Below are positions 10,032-18,217 of a stretch of 64,000 bases of DNA, one piece after another (positions within the stretch are counted from its first letter, which is position 1; each line of letters begins with the position of its first letter). This stretch comes from a virus. Both the position numbers and the translations under genes were made by a program. The stretch covers positions 123,680 through 187,679 of the IMG/VR virus record IMGVR_UViG_3300042869_000672; one strand, 5' to 3'. The notes beneath the pieces are model-generated. The model was not told the DNA's origin. It saw nothing but the letters and a program-made list of their open reading frames with translations, and did no database searches.

Positions 10032-10060
10032 TTGACCTTGTGCTAATTCTATAGTATAAT
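10032..10060 (+). promoter_or_regulatory. Sigma70 promoter for dNMP kinase
   Basis: TTGACC at 10032-10037, a 17-nt spacer and TATAAT at 10055-10060. A TAGGAG ribosome-binding site lies between it and the ATG at 10079. Confidence 0.85.
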
Positions 10061-10078
10061 TGCTTATAGGAGACAATT

Positions 10079-10735
10079 ATGATTATTGGAATTTGCGGGT
10101 TTATCGGTTCAGGCAAGGACACAGTGGCTGACTATCTAGTCAACTTCCACGAATTTAGACGAGAATCATTTGCCAGCACACTTAAAGATGCTGTTGCCGC
10201 AGTGTTCGGGTGGGATCGTACCATGCTAGAAGGTCGTACTAAACAGGCTCGAGAGTGGCGTGAACAAGTAGACCCGTGGTGGGCAGAACGTTTAGATATG
10301 CCAACGCTAACTCCACGCTGGGTATTACAATACTGGGGTACTGAAGTTTGCCGCAAAGCCTTTCATGACGATATCTGGATTGCCTCCCTAGAAAATAAAA
10401 TTCGAAATTCACGAGACCATGTGGTTATTTCAGATTGCCGCTTCCCTAACGAAATACAGGCCATAAAAAATGCAGGCGGCAAGATCTATTGGGTACAACG
10501 TGGTGATCTACCAGAATGGTATGATGATGCTGTGTTGGCTAACAGTGGTAGCAATGTAGGATTAAACAGCATGAAGATGAAAAAAATTCATGCTAGTGAG
10601 TGGGCGTGGATCGGTTGTGAATTTGACGCTGTTCTTGACAACAACGGATCGATAGACGAACTATACAATAGATCAGAAAGCCTAGTAATCGGCGACAAGA
10701 TCTCCCTGCCGCCAGATAATACCGTCCTTGCTTAA
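10079..10735 (+). CDS. 1: Deoxynucleoside monophosphate kinase (T4 gp1-like)
   Basis: 218 residues with an N-terminal P-loop G-F-I-G-S-G-K-D-T (residues 7-15), then the gp1-type core with W-V-L-Q-Y-W-G-T-E and a D-C-R-F-P-N-E motif. The family phosphorylates dNMPs to dNDPs for phage DNA synthesis in the cytoplasm. It has its own sigma70 promoter and a strong ribosome-binding site, so it is expected early, although it sits among late genes. The 3' end overlaps the convergent HNH-like gene by 54 nt. Confidence 0.9.
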   Translation: MIIGICGFIGSGKDTVADYLVNFHEFRRESFASTLKDAVAAVFGWDRTMLEGRTKQAREWREQVDPWWAERLDMPTLTPRWVLQYWGTEVCRKAFHDDIWIASLENKIRNSRDHVVISDCRFPNEIQAIKNAGGKIYWVQRGDLPEWYDDAVLANSGSNVGLNSMKMKKIHASEWAWIGCEFDAVLDNNGSIDELYNRSESLVIGDKISLPPDNTVLA

Positions 10736-11023
10736 TACGCTTACGCAATTAGCGCATACTGTTTTTAGATTGCTGTGACGACAATTGTCTAAATCACCGT
10801 CAACGTGAAATACTCTAAAAACTTCCGGGTGTATTGATTTAAATCCGCACTTGTCGCATTGGTTTTTTATTCTATACCCTGCTCTAAACCAGCGGGGTAT
10901 TCCATGATTAACTCCGTGAGCCATGCAGATTTCGCACAATGATCTATAATAGATCTTGTTGTTCTTTTTATAGTTAACAGCACGGGGTCTTTGCCCGCAT
11001 CTACAAAGCGGTCTCATAAACAT
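10682..11023 (-). CDS. HNH-type endonuclease-like zinc protein
   Basis: 113 residues with paired cysteines at C7/C9, C30/C33, C56/C59 and C90/C93. The C-terminal part (F-H-V-D-G-D at 72-77, N80, S-N-L at 84-86, C-A-N-C at 90-93) follows the beta-beta-alpha layout of HNH nucleases, including the loop asparagine. Free-standing HNH genes are common mobile passengers in T4-like phages. It lies opposite to its neighbours and overlaps the end of the dNMP kinase. An AAAGG ribosome-binding site precedes the ATG. Confidence 0.72.
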   Translation of the reverse strand: MFMRPLCRCGQRPRAVNYKKNNKIYYRSLCEICMAHGVNHGIPRWFRAGYRIKNQCDKCGFKSIHPEVFRVFHVDGDLDNCRHSNLKTVCANCVSVLSKDGIIWRQGDLVADY

Positions 11024-11082
11024 ATTTACACCTTTTCAGCCCCTTTTTCATCTAGTATAACAGGCCAATTTTAGCGGATACC

Positions 11083-11090
11083 GCTAAATA
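11083..11090 (+). promoter_or_regulatory. Late promoter for tail sheath
   Basis: GCTAAATA, with 31 nt to the gp18 ATG. Unlike several other late genes here, the leader contains an AGGAG ribosome-binding site at 11109-11113. Confidence 0.7.
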
Positions 11091-11121
11091 ATATGAGCAA
11101 CTATTACCAGGAGAAAATGGG

Positions 11122-14100
11122 ATGGCACTACAATCACCAGGCGTACAAGTTACGGTAATCGACGAGAGTTTTTATACACCAGCAGAACCTGGTACGACTC
11201 CTCTTATCGTTATAGCTACCGCAGAAAGTAAATCTAATGCAGCAGGCACGGGCACTGCTGCTGGTACCACGCAGGCAAATGCTGGCAAGGTATTTAAAAT
11301 TACCAGCCAACGAGAATTGGTCGACACATATGGTGTGCCGTTCTTTGAAAAGACGGCTTCGTCAAGCCCTATACACGGCAGCGAAAGAAACGAATACGGA
11401 CTATTAGCAGCATACAGCTTTTTAGGCGTCAGTAATTCAGCATTTATTGTACGTGCAGACGTCGACTTAGATGAACTGCAAGGCCAAACTTCTGCTCCTG
11501 GAGCAGAACCAGCTGACGGACAGTGGTGGTTTGATACTAGAGCAACATCATACGGTATTCAAGAATGGAATTCAGCCGCTGCATCGACTACAGGTGGTCA
11601 AAAGTTTGCATTGAAAATTCCTCTAGTACTTACCGATGATGACAGTGCAAAAATAAATTCAGGCACTAATGCTCCAAAAGATTCTGTGGGCGCTGTTGGA
11701 GACTATGCTGTAGTGGCACAGACCATAGGTGACACAGGTGAGGCAGGATTCAGCCTTGCCAAAGAAGCAATTAAAATTTACTACAAACGCAACCAAGCTC
11801 TGCTAGGTGGCGATCATTGGGTCGAAGTTGGTAGCCAAGATTGGGCAGGAAGTCATCCCACAGTGTCGGGCGCCAGCACAGTGACCACAGTCACTCCTAG
11901 CCAAACTTTTTCTATCAACGGCACAACTATTACAACGCCAGGCACCCCTACACTAGCAGGCTTTTTAACTTATTTCAACGGTGGCCTCGGTGGCCTAGTT
12001 ACTGGTGTACGAGCAGTGGCATTGAACAGCCGATTGTATTTGTACACAGACGGAGCCACTGAAACAGATGGTGACTCTGCTCTAGCAAACTCTATCACTA
12101 TTGCCGGTAGTACCGCAGCGGGCTCAGCACTGGCACAGTTAGGTCTTACTACTGGTACATTTTACGGACCAGCAATACAACAGACACCGCACACTAGTGT
12201 ACCAGAGTGGAAGTCAACAAACACTAAACCACGTCCAACAGGTTCTGTGTGGATCAAAACCACTGAACCCAACTTTGGAGCAAGATACATTGTCAAACAA
12301 TGGAATTCAGCTACTAAGACTTGGGTGACCTATTCTGCTCCTGTCTACTCAAGCACACACGCTGCCTTGTATTATCTAGATCGCAGTGGTGGTGGACAAG
12401 GCATTGCAACAGATAATTTATTTGTTCAAAGCAACAGCGATGAAAACAGCAACTATGACACGTCACCAGAAACTGCGTCATTTAGAATTTTCAAAAGAGC
12501 AACCACAGGCAATACCGTGGTAACATCCAATCCTATAATTTCTGGCACATTTAGTGTAGGATCAAACACATTCACATTCAAGGCATCCAGCAAAGGTAAT
12601 TTAACATTGGATACTGCCAGCTCAGTGAGCTTTACTGCTCTAGGCACAGTAGGCGATGCAGAACTAATGGCCACAGCAATAAATGCTGTAGGCAGCACCA
12701 CTGTTGAAGCTTCTGTGACTGCAGACAATGCGGTACAAATCATTCATAAAGAAGGTGGTGACATACGTTTTACAGATGGCACAGGCGCACCAATAAGTGA
12801 TATATTCACTGCCTATAACATCGACACAGGCACTGGTACACAGAATATGTACACACCAGGCTCTGGTGCTGCAGAAACTTTCCTTGCAACAAATTGGATT
12901 CCATTGGCTGCAGAAGATTTTGCTGCATCTGCTACTGCACCTTTGGCCGAACCACAAGACGGACAACTATGGTACACTCCGGTGTTTGATCAAGTAGATA
13001 TCATGGTACACAACGGTGATATCTGGGTTGGATATAAAACAACAACCAGTCCTTACTATGCTGCAAGCGCAGTTGATAAAACTGATCCAGCAGGACCAAT
13101 TGTGGCGGCCAGCGAGCCAACAAAACAAAGCGACGGGACAGATTTGAAAAATGGTGACTTGTGGATCAGCACAGCCGATCTAGAAAACTTCCCAACTATC
13201 TATCGTTATGATGGTCTGGCCCTAGAATGGGTGTTAGTTGACAAGACTGATCAGACCACAGAAGACGGTATCTTGTTTGCAGACGCTAGATACGGATCAA
13301 GTGGCGCTTCAGGTAACACAGCAGCCACTATCGGAGATCTGTTGTTAAGCAACTATGTAGATTTTGACTGTCCAGATCCAGCACTATACCCCAAAGGCAT
13401 GCTGCTGTGGAATTTACGCAGAAGTGGCGGTAATGTCAAAAGATACAGCAATAATTACATTGACACAGCAGCCGATAACGTGCGTTACGAAGCTTTATAC
13501 AACGACAACGGCTCCAGTCCAGTTACCGGCGACAGTCAAAGCGCCTACGCAACCGATCGTTGGGTCACAGCTTCACCAAACAACGAAGACGGGTCAGGCA
13601 GCTTTGGTCGCAAAGCACAGCGCAGTCTGGTTGTGCAAAAACTCAAATCTGCGATTGACACCAGTTCAGAAGCCAGAGATGAAGAACGTAGAAACTTTAA
13701 TTTGATCGCTTGCCCAGGATATCCAGAAGCCTACAGCAATTTGATCAACTTAAACCTAGATAGAGGAGTCACAGCATTTGTGGTAGCTGATACTCCACTA
13801 CGTTTGCCGTCAGATGCAACCAGCCTCACAGCCTGGGGCACCAATGCTAATGGCGCACTAGACAACAATGATACAGGTATTGTTAGCTACGACGAATATT
13901 CAGCTGTGTATTATCCCAATGGATTTACCACTGACCTAAGTGGTGCTAACGCAGTGGTTCCTGCATCACACATGATGTTGAGAACTATCGCTCTCAGCGA
14001 CCAAGTTAGTTATCCATGGTTTGCACCAGCAGGCACACGTCGCGGCGGCATTACCAATGCCACAGCAGTGGGATACATTGATGCAGACACAGGAGAATTC

Positions 14101-14541
14101 CAGTCAGTGGCGTTGAATGAAGGTCAACGCGACACGCTGTATGATCTCAAAGTAAATCCAATTCCATTCTTTGTTGGAGTAGGACTAGTTGCATATGGTC
14201 AAAAGACTCGTGCTAGAAATGCCAGTGCATTGGATCGTATCAATGTATCACGTCTTGTAGTTTATCTACGCAGTCAGCTAAACAAACTTGCTCGTCCGTA
14301 TATCTTTGAACCCAATGACAAGATTACCAGAGATGAAATCAAAGGGGCTGTTGAGAGTCTGTTGATTGAGTTGGTAGGCTTAAGAGCGTTGTATGATTTT
14401 GCCGTGGTCTGCGATGAGTCAAACAACACACCAACAAGAATTGATCGCAATGAGTTGTATGTTGACATAGCGATTGAGCCAGTCAAAGCGATTGAATTTA
14501 TCTATATTCCATTGCGTATCAAGAACACAGGAGAAATTTAA
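11122..14541 (+). CDS. 18: Tail sheath protein gp18, greatly enlarged
   Basis: The N terminus (M-A-L-Q-S-P-G-V-Q-V, then E-x-D-E-S-F-Y-like and T-P-L-I-V-I-A-T-A) and the C terminus (R-L-V-V-Y-L-R-S-Q-L, P-N-D-K-I-T-R-D-E, Y-V-D-I-A-I-E-P) are classic contractile sheath. At 1,139 residues it is far longer than T4 gp18 (659). The middle (roughly residues 120-720) holds at least four modules with P-x-x-G-x-x-W-x-x-T patterns, such as A-D-G-Q-W-W-F, P-T-G-S-V-W-I, Q-D-G-Q-L-W-Y and K-N-G-D-L-W-I, probably surface decorations. The start is set by AGGAG 8 nt upstream. It is followed by gp19 after 2 nt. Confidence 0.93.
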   Translation: MALQSPGVQVTVIDESFYTPAEPGTTPLIVIATAESKSNAAGTGTAAGTTQANAGKVFKITSQRELVDTYGVPFFEKTASSSPIHGSERNEYGLLAAYSFLGVSNSAFIVRADVDLDELQGQTSAPGAEPADGQWWFDTRATSYGIQEWNSAAASTTGGQKFALKIPLVLTDDDSAKINSGTNAPKDSVGAVGDYAVVAQTIGDTGEAGFSLAKEAIKIYYKRNQALLGGDHWVEVGSQDWAGSHPTVSGASTVTTVTPSQTFSINGTTITTPGTPTLAGFLTYFNGGLGGLVTGVRAVALNSRLYLYTDGATETDGDSALANSITIAGSTAAGSALAQLGLTTGTFYGPAIQQTPHTSVPEWKSTNTKPRPTGSVWIKTTEPNFGARYIVKQWNSATKTWVTYSAPVYSSTHAALYYLDRSGGGQGIATDNLFVQSNSDENSNYDTSPETASFRIFKRATTGNTVVTSNPIISGTFSVGSNTFTFKASSKGNLTLDTASSVSFTALGTVGDAELMATAINAVGSTTVEASVTADNAVQIIHKEGGDIRFTDGTGAPISDIFTAYNIDTGTGTQNMYTPGSGAAETFLATNWIPLAAEDFAASATAPLAEPQDGQLWYTPVFDQVDIMVHNGDIWVGYKTTTSPYYAASAVDKTDPAGPIVAASEPTKQSDGTDLKNGDLWISTADLENFPTIYRYDGLALEWVLVDKTDQTTEDGILFADARYGSSGASGNTAATIGDLLLSNYVDFDCPDPALYPKGMLLWNLRRSGGNVKRYSNNYIDTAADNVRYEALYNDNGSSPVTGDSQSAYATDRWVTASPNNEDGSGSFGRKAQRSLVVQKLKSAIDTSSEARDEERRNFNLIACPGYPEAYSNLINLNLDRGVTAFVVADTPLRLPSDATSLTAWGTNANGALDNNDTGIVSYDEYSAVYYPNGFTTDLSGANAVVPASHMMLRTIALSDQVSYPWFAPAGTRRGGITNATAVGYIDADTGEFQSVALNEGQRDTLYDLKVNPIPFFVGVGLVAYGQKTRARNASALDRINVSRLVVYLRSQLNKLARPYIFEPNDKITRDEIKGAVESLLIELVGLRALYDFAVVCDESNNTPTRIDRNELYVDIAIEPVKAIEFIYIPLRIKNTGEI

Positions 14542-14543
14542 AA

Positions 14544-15185
14544 ATGGCACTAACTTCCTTAAATAGAATTTCGGTTCCTACCTCAGGAGCCAACAGCGGC
14601 ACAGCTTTGCTGATGCCAAAACTAAAATATCGCTTTCGGGTGATACTACTAGGATTTGGTGTTGAGGCCAGCACAGAACTAACAAAACAAGTTAGTGATG
14701 TAAGTAGACCAACTGTAACATTTGAAGAAATGACTATTGAAGTCTACAACTCAAAAGTCAAACTGGCTGGTAAACCAAGTTGGGGAGATGTCACATTAAA
14801 TCTACGAGACGATGCCAACGGCCAGGTGCAGAAAATTGTTGGTCAACAGGTACAAAAGCAGTTTGACTTCATGGAACAGGCCAGCGCCCGTTCAGGTATT
14901 GATTACAAATTCCAAATGAACATCGAAATGTTAGATGGTGGCAATGGTAGTTTTGAACCAAACATCCTTGAAAAATGGGAAACGTATGGTTGCTATGTAT
15001 CAGAAGTCAACTATGGTGAAGCCAACTATGGTTCCAATGAACCAATGACAGTGGCTCTTACTATCAAGTATGACAATGCTGTACAGTTCGCAGGTGGCAC
15101 AGGCACAGGCACAGCACGAGGTATCGGTGCAGTTGTAGGCCGAAGTCTTGGCGAGGCTGTAACAGGCCGCGGCAGCTCGAACTAA
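14544..15185 (+). CDS. 19: Tail tube protein gp19
   Basis: 213 residues (T4 gp19 is 163). It has the gp19 pattern of an N-terminal beta hairpin (L-K-Y-R-F-R-V), V-S-R-P-x-x-x-F-E-E, then V-K-L-A-G-K-P-S-W and a late Y-G-E-A-N-Y-G. It polymerises into the inner tube surrounded by gp18. An AGGAG site precedes the ATG; the gene is 2 nt after gp18 and followed by an intrinsic terminator, closing the sheath-tube operon. Confidence 0.92.
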   Translation: MALTSLNRISVPTSGANSGTALLMPKLKYRFRVILLGFGVEASTELTKQVSDVSRPTVTFEEMTIEVYNSKVKLAGKPSWGDVTLNLRDDANGQVQKIVGQQVQKQFDFMEQASARSGIDYKFQMNIEMLDGGNGSFEPNILEKWETYGCYVSEVNYGEANYGSNEPMTVALTIKYDNAVQFAGGTGTGTARGIGAVVGRSLGEAVTGRGSSN

Positions 15186-15200
15186 TATCAACCGCTGATC

Positions 15201-15230
15201 AAAAACCCGGATTAATCCCCGGGTTTTTTT
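15201..15230 (+). terminator. Intrinsic terminator after gp19
   Basis: Stem AAAAACCCGG (15201-15210) pairs with CCGGGTTTTT (15219-15228) around an 8-nt loop and runs into a T-tract. Confidence 0.9.
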
Positions 15231-15233
15231 ACG

Positions 15234-15241
15234 GCTAAATA
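15234..15241 (+). promoter_or_regulatory. Late promoter, 5 nt from ATG
   Basis: GCTAAATA ends at 15241 and the ATG starts at 15247 with no Shine-Dalgarno site between, predicting a leaderless mRNA. Confidence 0.75.
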
Positions 15242-15246
15242 ATTAT

Positions 15247-16350
15247 ATGTCAAATGTATTCACAAGATTTCTCGGCGGTGTAGGAGAAGGGTTACTTACA
15301 CCCAAAGGCGGCCTCGCGGATTTCCGTCATGCCAGCAAACTGTTTGTTGAAAACGGCTACCGGCTTATGCCTCGCACCAAGTTCATGTTTTATGTGCGGT
15401 TTGAGATTGATAAAACAGTATTATCATCACCGGTATTCACTAACACTCATGCAGACGAAATTGGTTATCTTATCAAGAGTACTGATCTGCCTAAATTTAA
15501 ATTTGAAACAGTCACCAAAAATCAATACAATAGAAAACACATAATTTATAAAAATTTTACCTATGAAGGTATCTCAATGAAATTCCATGACGACAGTGCA
15601 GGAGTAATCAATGCATTGTGGGCATTATACATGGGAACCTATGTACAAGATCGATTCAATCCCGAGGCAGCATTTAGCAAGACAAATCTTGCCGCTTCCG
15701 GAACTACATTTCAAGGCTTTAGATACAGTCTCGACAAGCAGGGAAAAACTGTGGACTTTTTTAAGTCTATTACTATATATACTATGAGTCGTCGTAGGTT
15801 TTTAGGATATACATTAATCAATCCTAAAATTACAAGTTGGCAACACGGTGATGCCGGATATAGTGCAAATGAATTTAATGAAACTACAATGAATATAGAA
15901 TATGAGTCTGTAGTCTACAGCTCAGGAAGTGTTGCTAAGAATACTCCCAAAGGATTTGCTAACTTATACTACGATAGTGTGCCAAGTCCATTAACTGTAG
16001 CAGGCGGCGGCGTCGGAAACTTATTAGGCGAAGGCGGTGTACTAGACGGACTCGAAAGTATATTCGGAGATGTCAGTAGCGGAGCTGCATTTGGCAGTGT
16101 AGGAGGATTCCTTGGCACCGCCATTGCCGCAGTGAATACTGCAAAAAATATTGGAAAACTATCCAAGGCAAGCCTGCGAGCAGAAGCCATAGGATTATTA
16201 AGTAGTCCTGCTGCTATTGGAGGTATTATCAATACCGTAGGCGGAACTTTGGGATCAGTGTTTCCAAAAAACAACGGCGGCAACGGTGGTACACAGGCCA
16301 CGCAACGCTCAATCGCCCCACCGCCACAAGACCTAGGACAATTCTTATAA
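15247..16350 (+). CDS. Tail tube-like/baseplate tube initiator structural protein
   Basis: 367 residues. The first 230 resemble tube-fold proteins: R-T-K-F-M-F-Y-V-R-F near residue 48, a strand-rich middle, W-x-L-Y-M-G-T-Y, and a Y-T-L-I-N-P-K-I-T-S-W segment like T4 gp54/gp48 and gp19. The C-terminal 130 residues are Gly/Ala-rich and hydrophobic and end in a Pro-rich tail. It follows gp19 directly, so a role at the tube-baseplate interface is likely; which T4 gene it equals is uncertain. It is followed after 1 nt by the next structural gene. Confidence 0.7.
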   Translation: MSNVFTRFLGGVGEGLLTPKGGLADFRHASKLFVENGYRLMPRTKFMFYVRFEIDKTVLSSPVFTNTHADEIGYLIKSTDLPKFKFETVTKNQYNRKHIIYKNFTYEGISMKFHDDSAGVINALWALYMGTYVQDRFNPEAAFSKTNLAASGTTFQGFRYSLDKQGKTVDFFKSITIYTMSRRRFLGYTLINPKITSWQHGDAGYSANEFNETTMNIEYESVVYSSGSVAKNTPKGFANLYYDSVPSPLTVAGGGVGNLLGEGGVLDGLESIFGDVSSGAAFGSVGGFLGTAIAAVNTAKNIGKLSKASLRAEAIGLLSSPAAIGGIINTVGGTLGSVFPKNNGGNGGTQATQRSIAPPPQDLGQFL

Positions 16351-16351
16351 T

Positions 16352-16717
16352 ATGCCAAGTTTACCAAATTCTCTTCAGCAAGATAGTGCTGCTGGAACAA
16401 AATTATTTTTTGATCGTTACGGCGAACGAACTTTGGAATTTGGAGCCAACGAAGTCGGTGCTGCTATTGCTTTTTTCCAAAGTCGTGGATTTGAAAACGA
16501 AGCGGCTCTTATCACAGCACAGGTTTTATTGAATCAAGCCAAACTCGACGACGTTCCGGTGTTTAAAATCATCGACACTCTCAAGAATTTTAATGGCGTT
16601 CAAATTAGTGCTCTGGTGGCTGAGATTCTAAACAACAATAGAAATGCCACAAGTTCACTGGGTTATCGCACTGACTTAATAGAAAAACAAAATCAAACTA
16701 GAAATATTTTTGCCTAA
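16352..16717 (+). CDS. Conserved small structural protein
   Basis: 121 residues. It resembles a small protein found in the tail gene cluster of marine T4-like phages, with a F-F-Q-S-R-G-F-E-N-E-A-A-L core, V-L-L-N-Q-A-K-x-D-x-V-x-V-F, and a helix with L-V-A-E-I-L-N-N-N-R. It is probably a small tail or baseplate assembly factor. It sits 1 nt after the tube-like gene and its stop overlaps the gp4 start, so it is part of a tightly coupled operon. Confidence 0.68.
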   Translation: MPSLPNSLQQDSAAGTKLFFDRYGERTLEFGANEVGAAIAFFQSRGFENEAALITAQVLLNQAKLDDVPVFKIIDTLKNFNGVQISALVAEILNNNRNATSSLGYRTDLIEKQNQTRNIFA

Positions 16718-17157
16718 TGCCAAAGTTTGCTCAAGGTCGATTTGAAATGAAAAATGTCGACAAATATGTTGGCAAAAAAACACCATTGGCTCGAAGTTCG
16801 TGGGAATTTATTTTTATGAAGATGTTGGACGAACATCCGGGTGTTGAAAAGTGGGCCAGCGAAAGCATACAAATTCCCTACAGAGATCCGTTAACCGGCA
16901 AGTATACAATATATGTTCCTGATTTTTTTATCACTTATGTGGATAAAAATGGGAAAAAACATGCAGAAGTTGTAGAAGTTAAACCAGCTAGTCAAACGTT
17001 TATAGAACAGGTGGGAAAGAGTCAGTACAATCAACAGCAGTATGTTAAAAATATGGCCAAATGGGAAGCTGCCGCAGCCTGGTGCAAACAGCAAGGTGTC
17101 AAGTTCCGCATAGTCAACGAAGGCGATATTTTTCATCAAGGCTCAAAACGCAGATAA
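16717..17157 (+). CDS. 4: Head completion nuclease-like protein gp4
   Basis: 146 residues, matching T4 gp4 (about 150). It has a TnsA/PD-(D/E)xK-like arrangement: E30 in S-S-W-E, D69 in V-P-D-F, then E87-x-K89 in V-V-E-V-K. gp4 joins late in head maturation after packaging and is needed for tail attachment. It overlaps the preceding gene by 1 nt and precedes the small terminase gene by 7 nt. Confidence 0.88.
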   Translation: MPKFAQGRFEMKNVDKYVGKKTPLARSSWEFIFMKMLDEHPGVEKWASESIQIPYRDPLTGKYTIYVPDFFITYVDKNGKKHAEVVEVKPASQTFIEQVGKSQYNQQQYVKNMAKWEAAAAWCKQQGVKFRIVNEGDIFHQGSKRR

Positions 17158-17164
17158 GTAATGT

Positions 17165-17647
17165 ATGACGAAAAAACTTGAAGAACTGTTTAATCTAGAA
17201 GAATCTAAACCTGCAAAGGAAACAGCCCCTGTTGAACCCAAAATAGATCACACAGAAGTTCGCAGTTTAGATGACAGCTATAAAGCGGTGGCTGAGATTA
17301 CTCGCAGTTTACCACAAGTAAAAGAACTAGACGAACTTAATGATCACGAACTAGACAATCTAGCATCAAAAGCTGAACAGGCCTATGACGACCTAATGGA
17401 TTTAGGAATGAATGTAGAAGTTCGTTATAGCAGTCGTATTTTTGAAGTGGCCAGCTCAATGTTAGGCCATGCAATTACAGCTAAGTCTAATAAAATTGAG
17501 AAAAAACTCAAGGCTATTGACATGCAAATGAAGAAATACAAAATTGACAAAGATAACAACGAAGACCCAAATGATGTTATTAACGGGCAAGGATATGTGA
17601 TCACTGACCGCAACGAGCTGATCAAGAAACTGGGCGGAAAAGCATAA
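17165..17647 (+). CDS. 16: Small terminase subunit gp16
   Basis: 160 residues (T4 gp16 is 164). An acidic N-terminal linker is followed by a helical core with L-A-S-K-A-E-Q-A-Y-D-D-L-M-D-L-G and S-S-M-L-G-H-A-I-T-A-K, typical of T4-like small terminase, which forms the ring that recognises DNA and stimulates the large subunit. It lies directly after gp4; its 3' end overlaps the next late promoter. Confidence 0.88.
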   Translation: MTKKLEELFNLEESKPAKETAPVEPKIDHTEVRSLDDSYKAVAEITRSLPQVKELDELNDHELDNLASKAEQAYDDLMDLGMNVEVRYSSRIFEVASSMLGHAITAKSNKIEKKLKAIDMQMKKYKIDKDNNEDPNDVINGQGYVITDRNELIKKLGGKA

Positions 17648-17650
17648 ATA
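17643..17650 (+). promoter_or_regulatory. Late promoter, 5 nt from ATG
   Basis: CATAAATA ends at 17650 and overlaps the gp16 stop codon. The spacer CTACT leads straight to the ATG at 17656. Confidence 0.78.
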
Positions 17651-17655
17651 CTACT

Positions 17656-18216
17656 ATGAAAACTTTCAAAGAATATCTTGCCGAAGGCAAAAAATCATAC
17701 AGCTTTAAAATTAAAGTTGCCGGTGATCTGCCCGAAGATTTCCAATCAAACTTAAAAACGTCCCTAGAAAGATGCAAAGTTATGAAAATGGAAAAACTCA
17801 GCACAACACCAATCCAAGCAGTTCCTATGGATTTTCCAACTATGAAAAACTGTGAAGTTCACGTTTTTGAAGTTGCTTGTGAATATCCTATTACTTCGCC
17901 TGAAATCAGCAGTGATATCAAGAGTATGGGTCTAGACGAAGCTAGTTTTAGAGTAAGAGGAAGCAACGAATCTTCTGAAACTGATCAAGGTGAAATAGAA
18001 ATTTTAAACACTGACGGGCTGTTAACTGACAGTCAGTATAAAGAAGGTACCAATGTCAAGCACAAAGATTTCTTTGGCGATGACTTTAACAAGAGTTTTT
18101 TAAAAGATTTAAGCAAAGTTGCTAAACAACAAAAGAAAGACAACGGTCAGACAGAATATAAACTGCCCAAGGCCAAAATTGATAAGACCGGCGTAAAAAG
18201 CGCCCTAGGGAGTTAA
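17656..18216 (+). CDS. Putative internal virion protein with capsid-targeting N terminus
   Basis: 186 residues of unknown family. The N terminus M-K-T-F-K-E-Y-L-A-E-G closely resembles the T4 capsid-targeting sequence (M-K-T-Y-Q-E-F-I-A-E) that directs internal proteins into the prohead and is removed by the gp21 protease after the Glu. The rest is Lys-rich and soluble. The late promoter with leaderless ATG and the position beside the terminase genes fit a late head protein. The inference is that it is packaged and cleaved after residue 10. Confidence 0.7.
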   Translation: MKTFKEYLAEGKKSYSFKIKVAGDLPEDFQSNLKTSLERCKVMKMEKLSTTPIQAVPMDFPTMKNCEVHVFEVACEYPITSPEISSDIKSMGLDEASFRVRGSNESSETDQGEIEILNTDGLLTDSQYKEGTNVKHKDFFGDDFNKSFLKDLSKVAKQQKKDNGQTEYKLPKAKIDKTGVKSALGS

Positions 18217-18217
18217 T

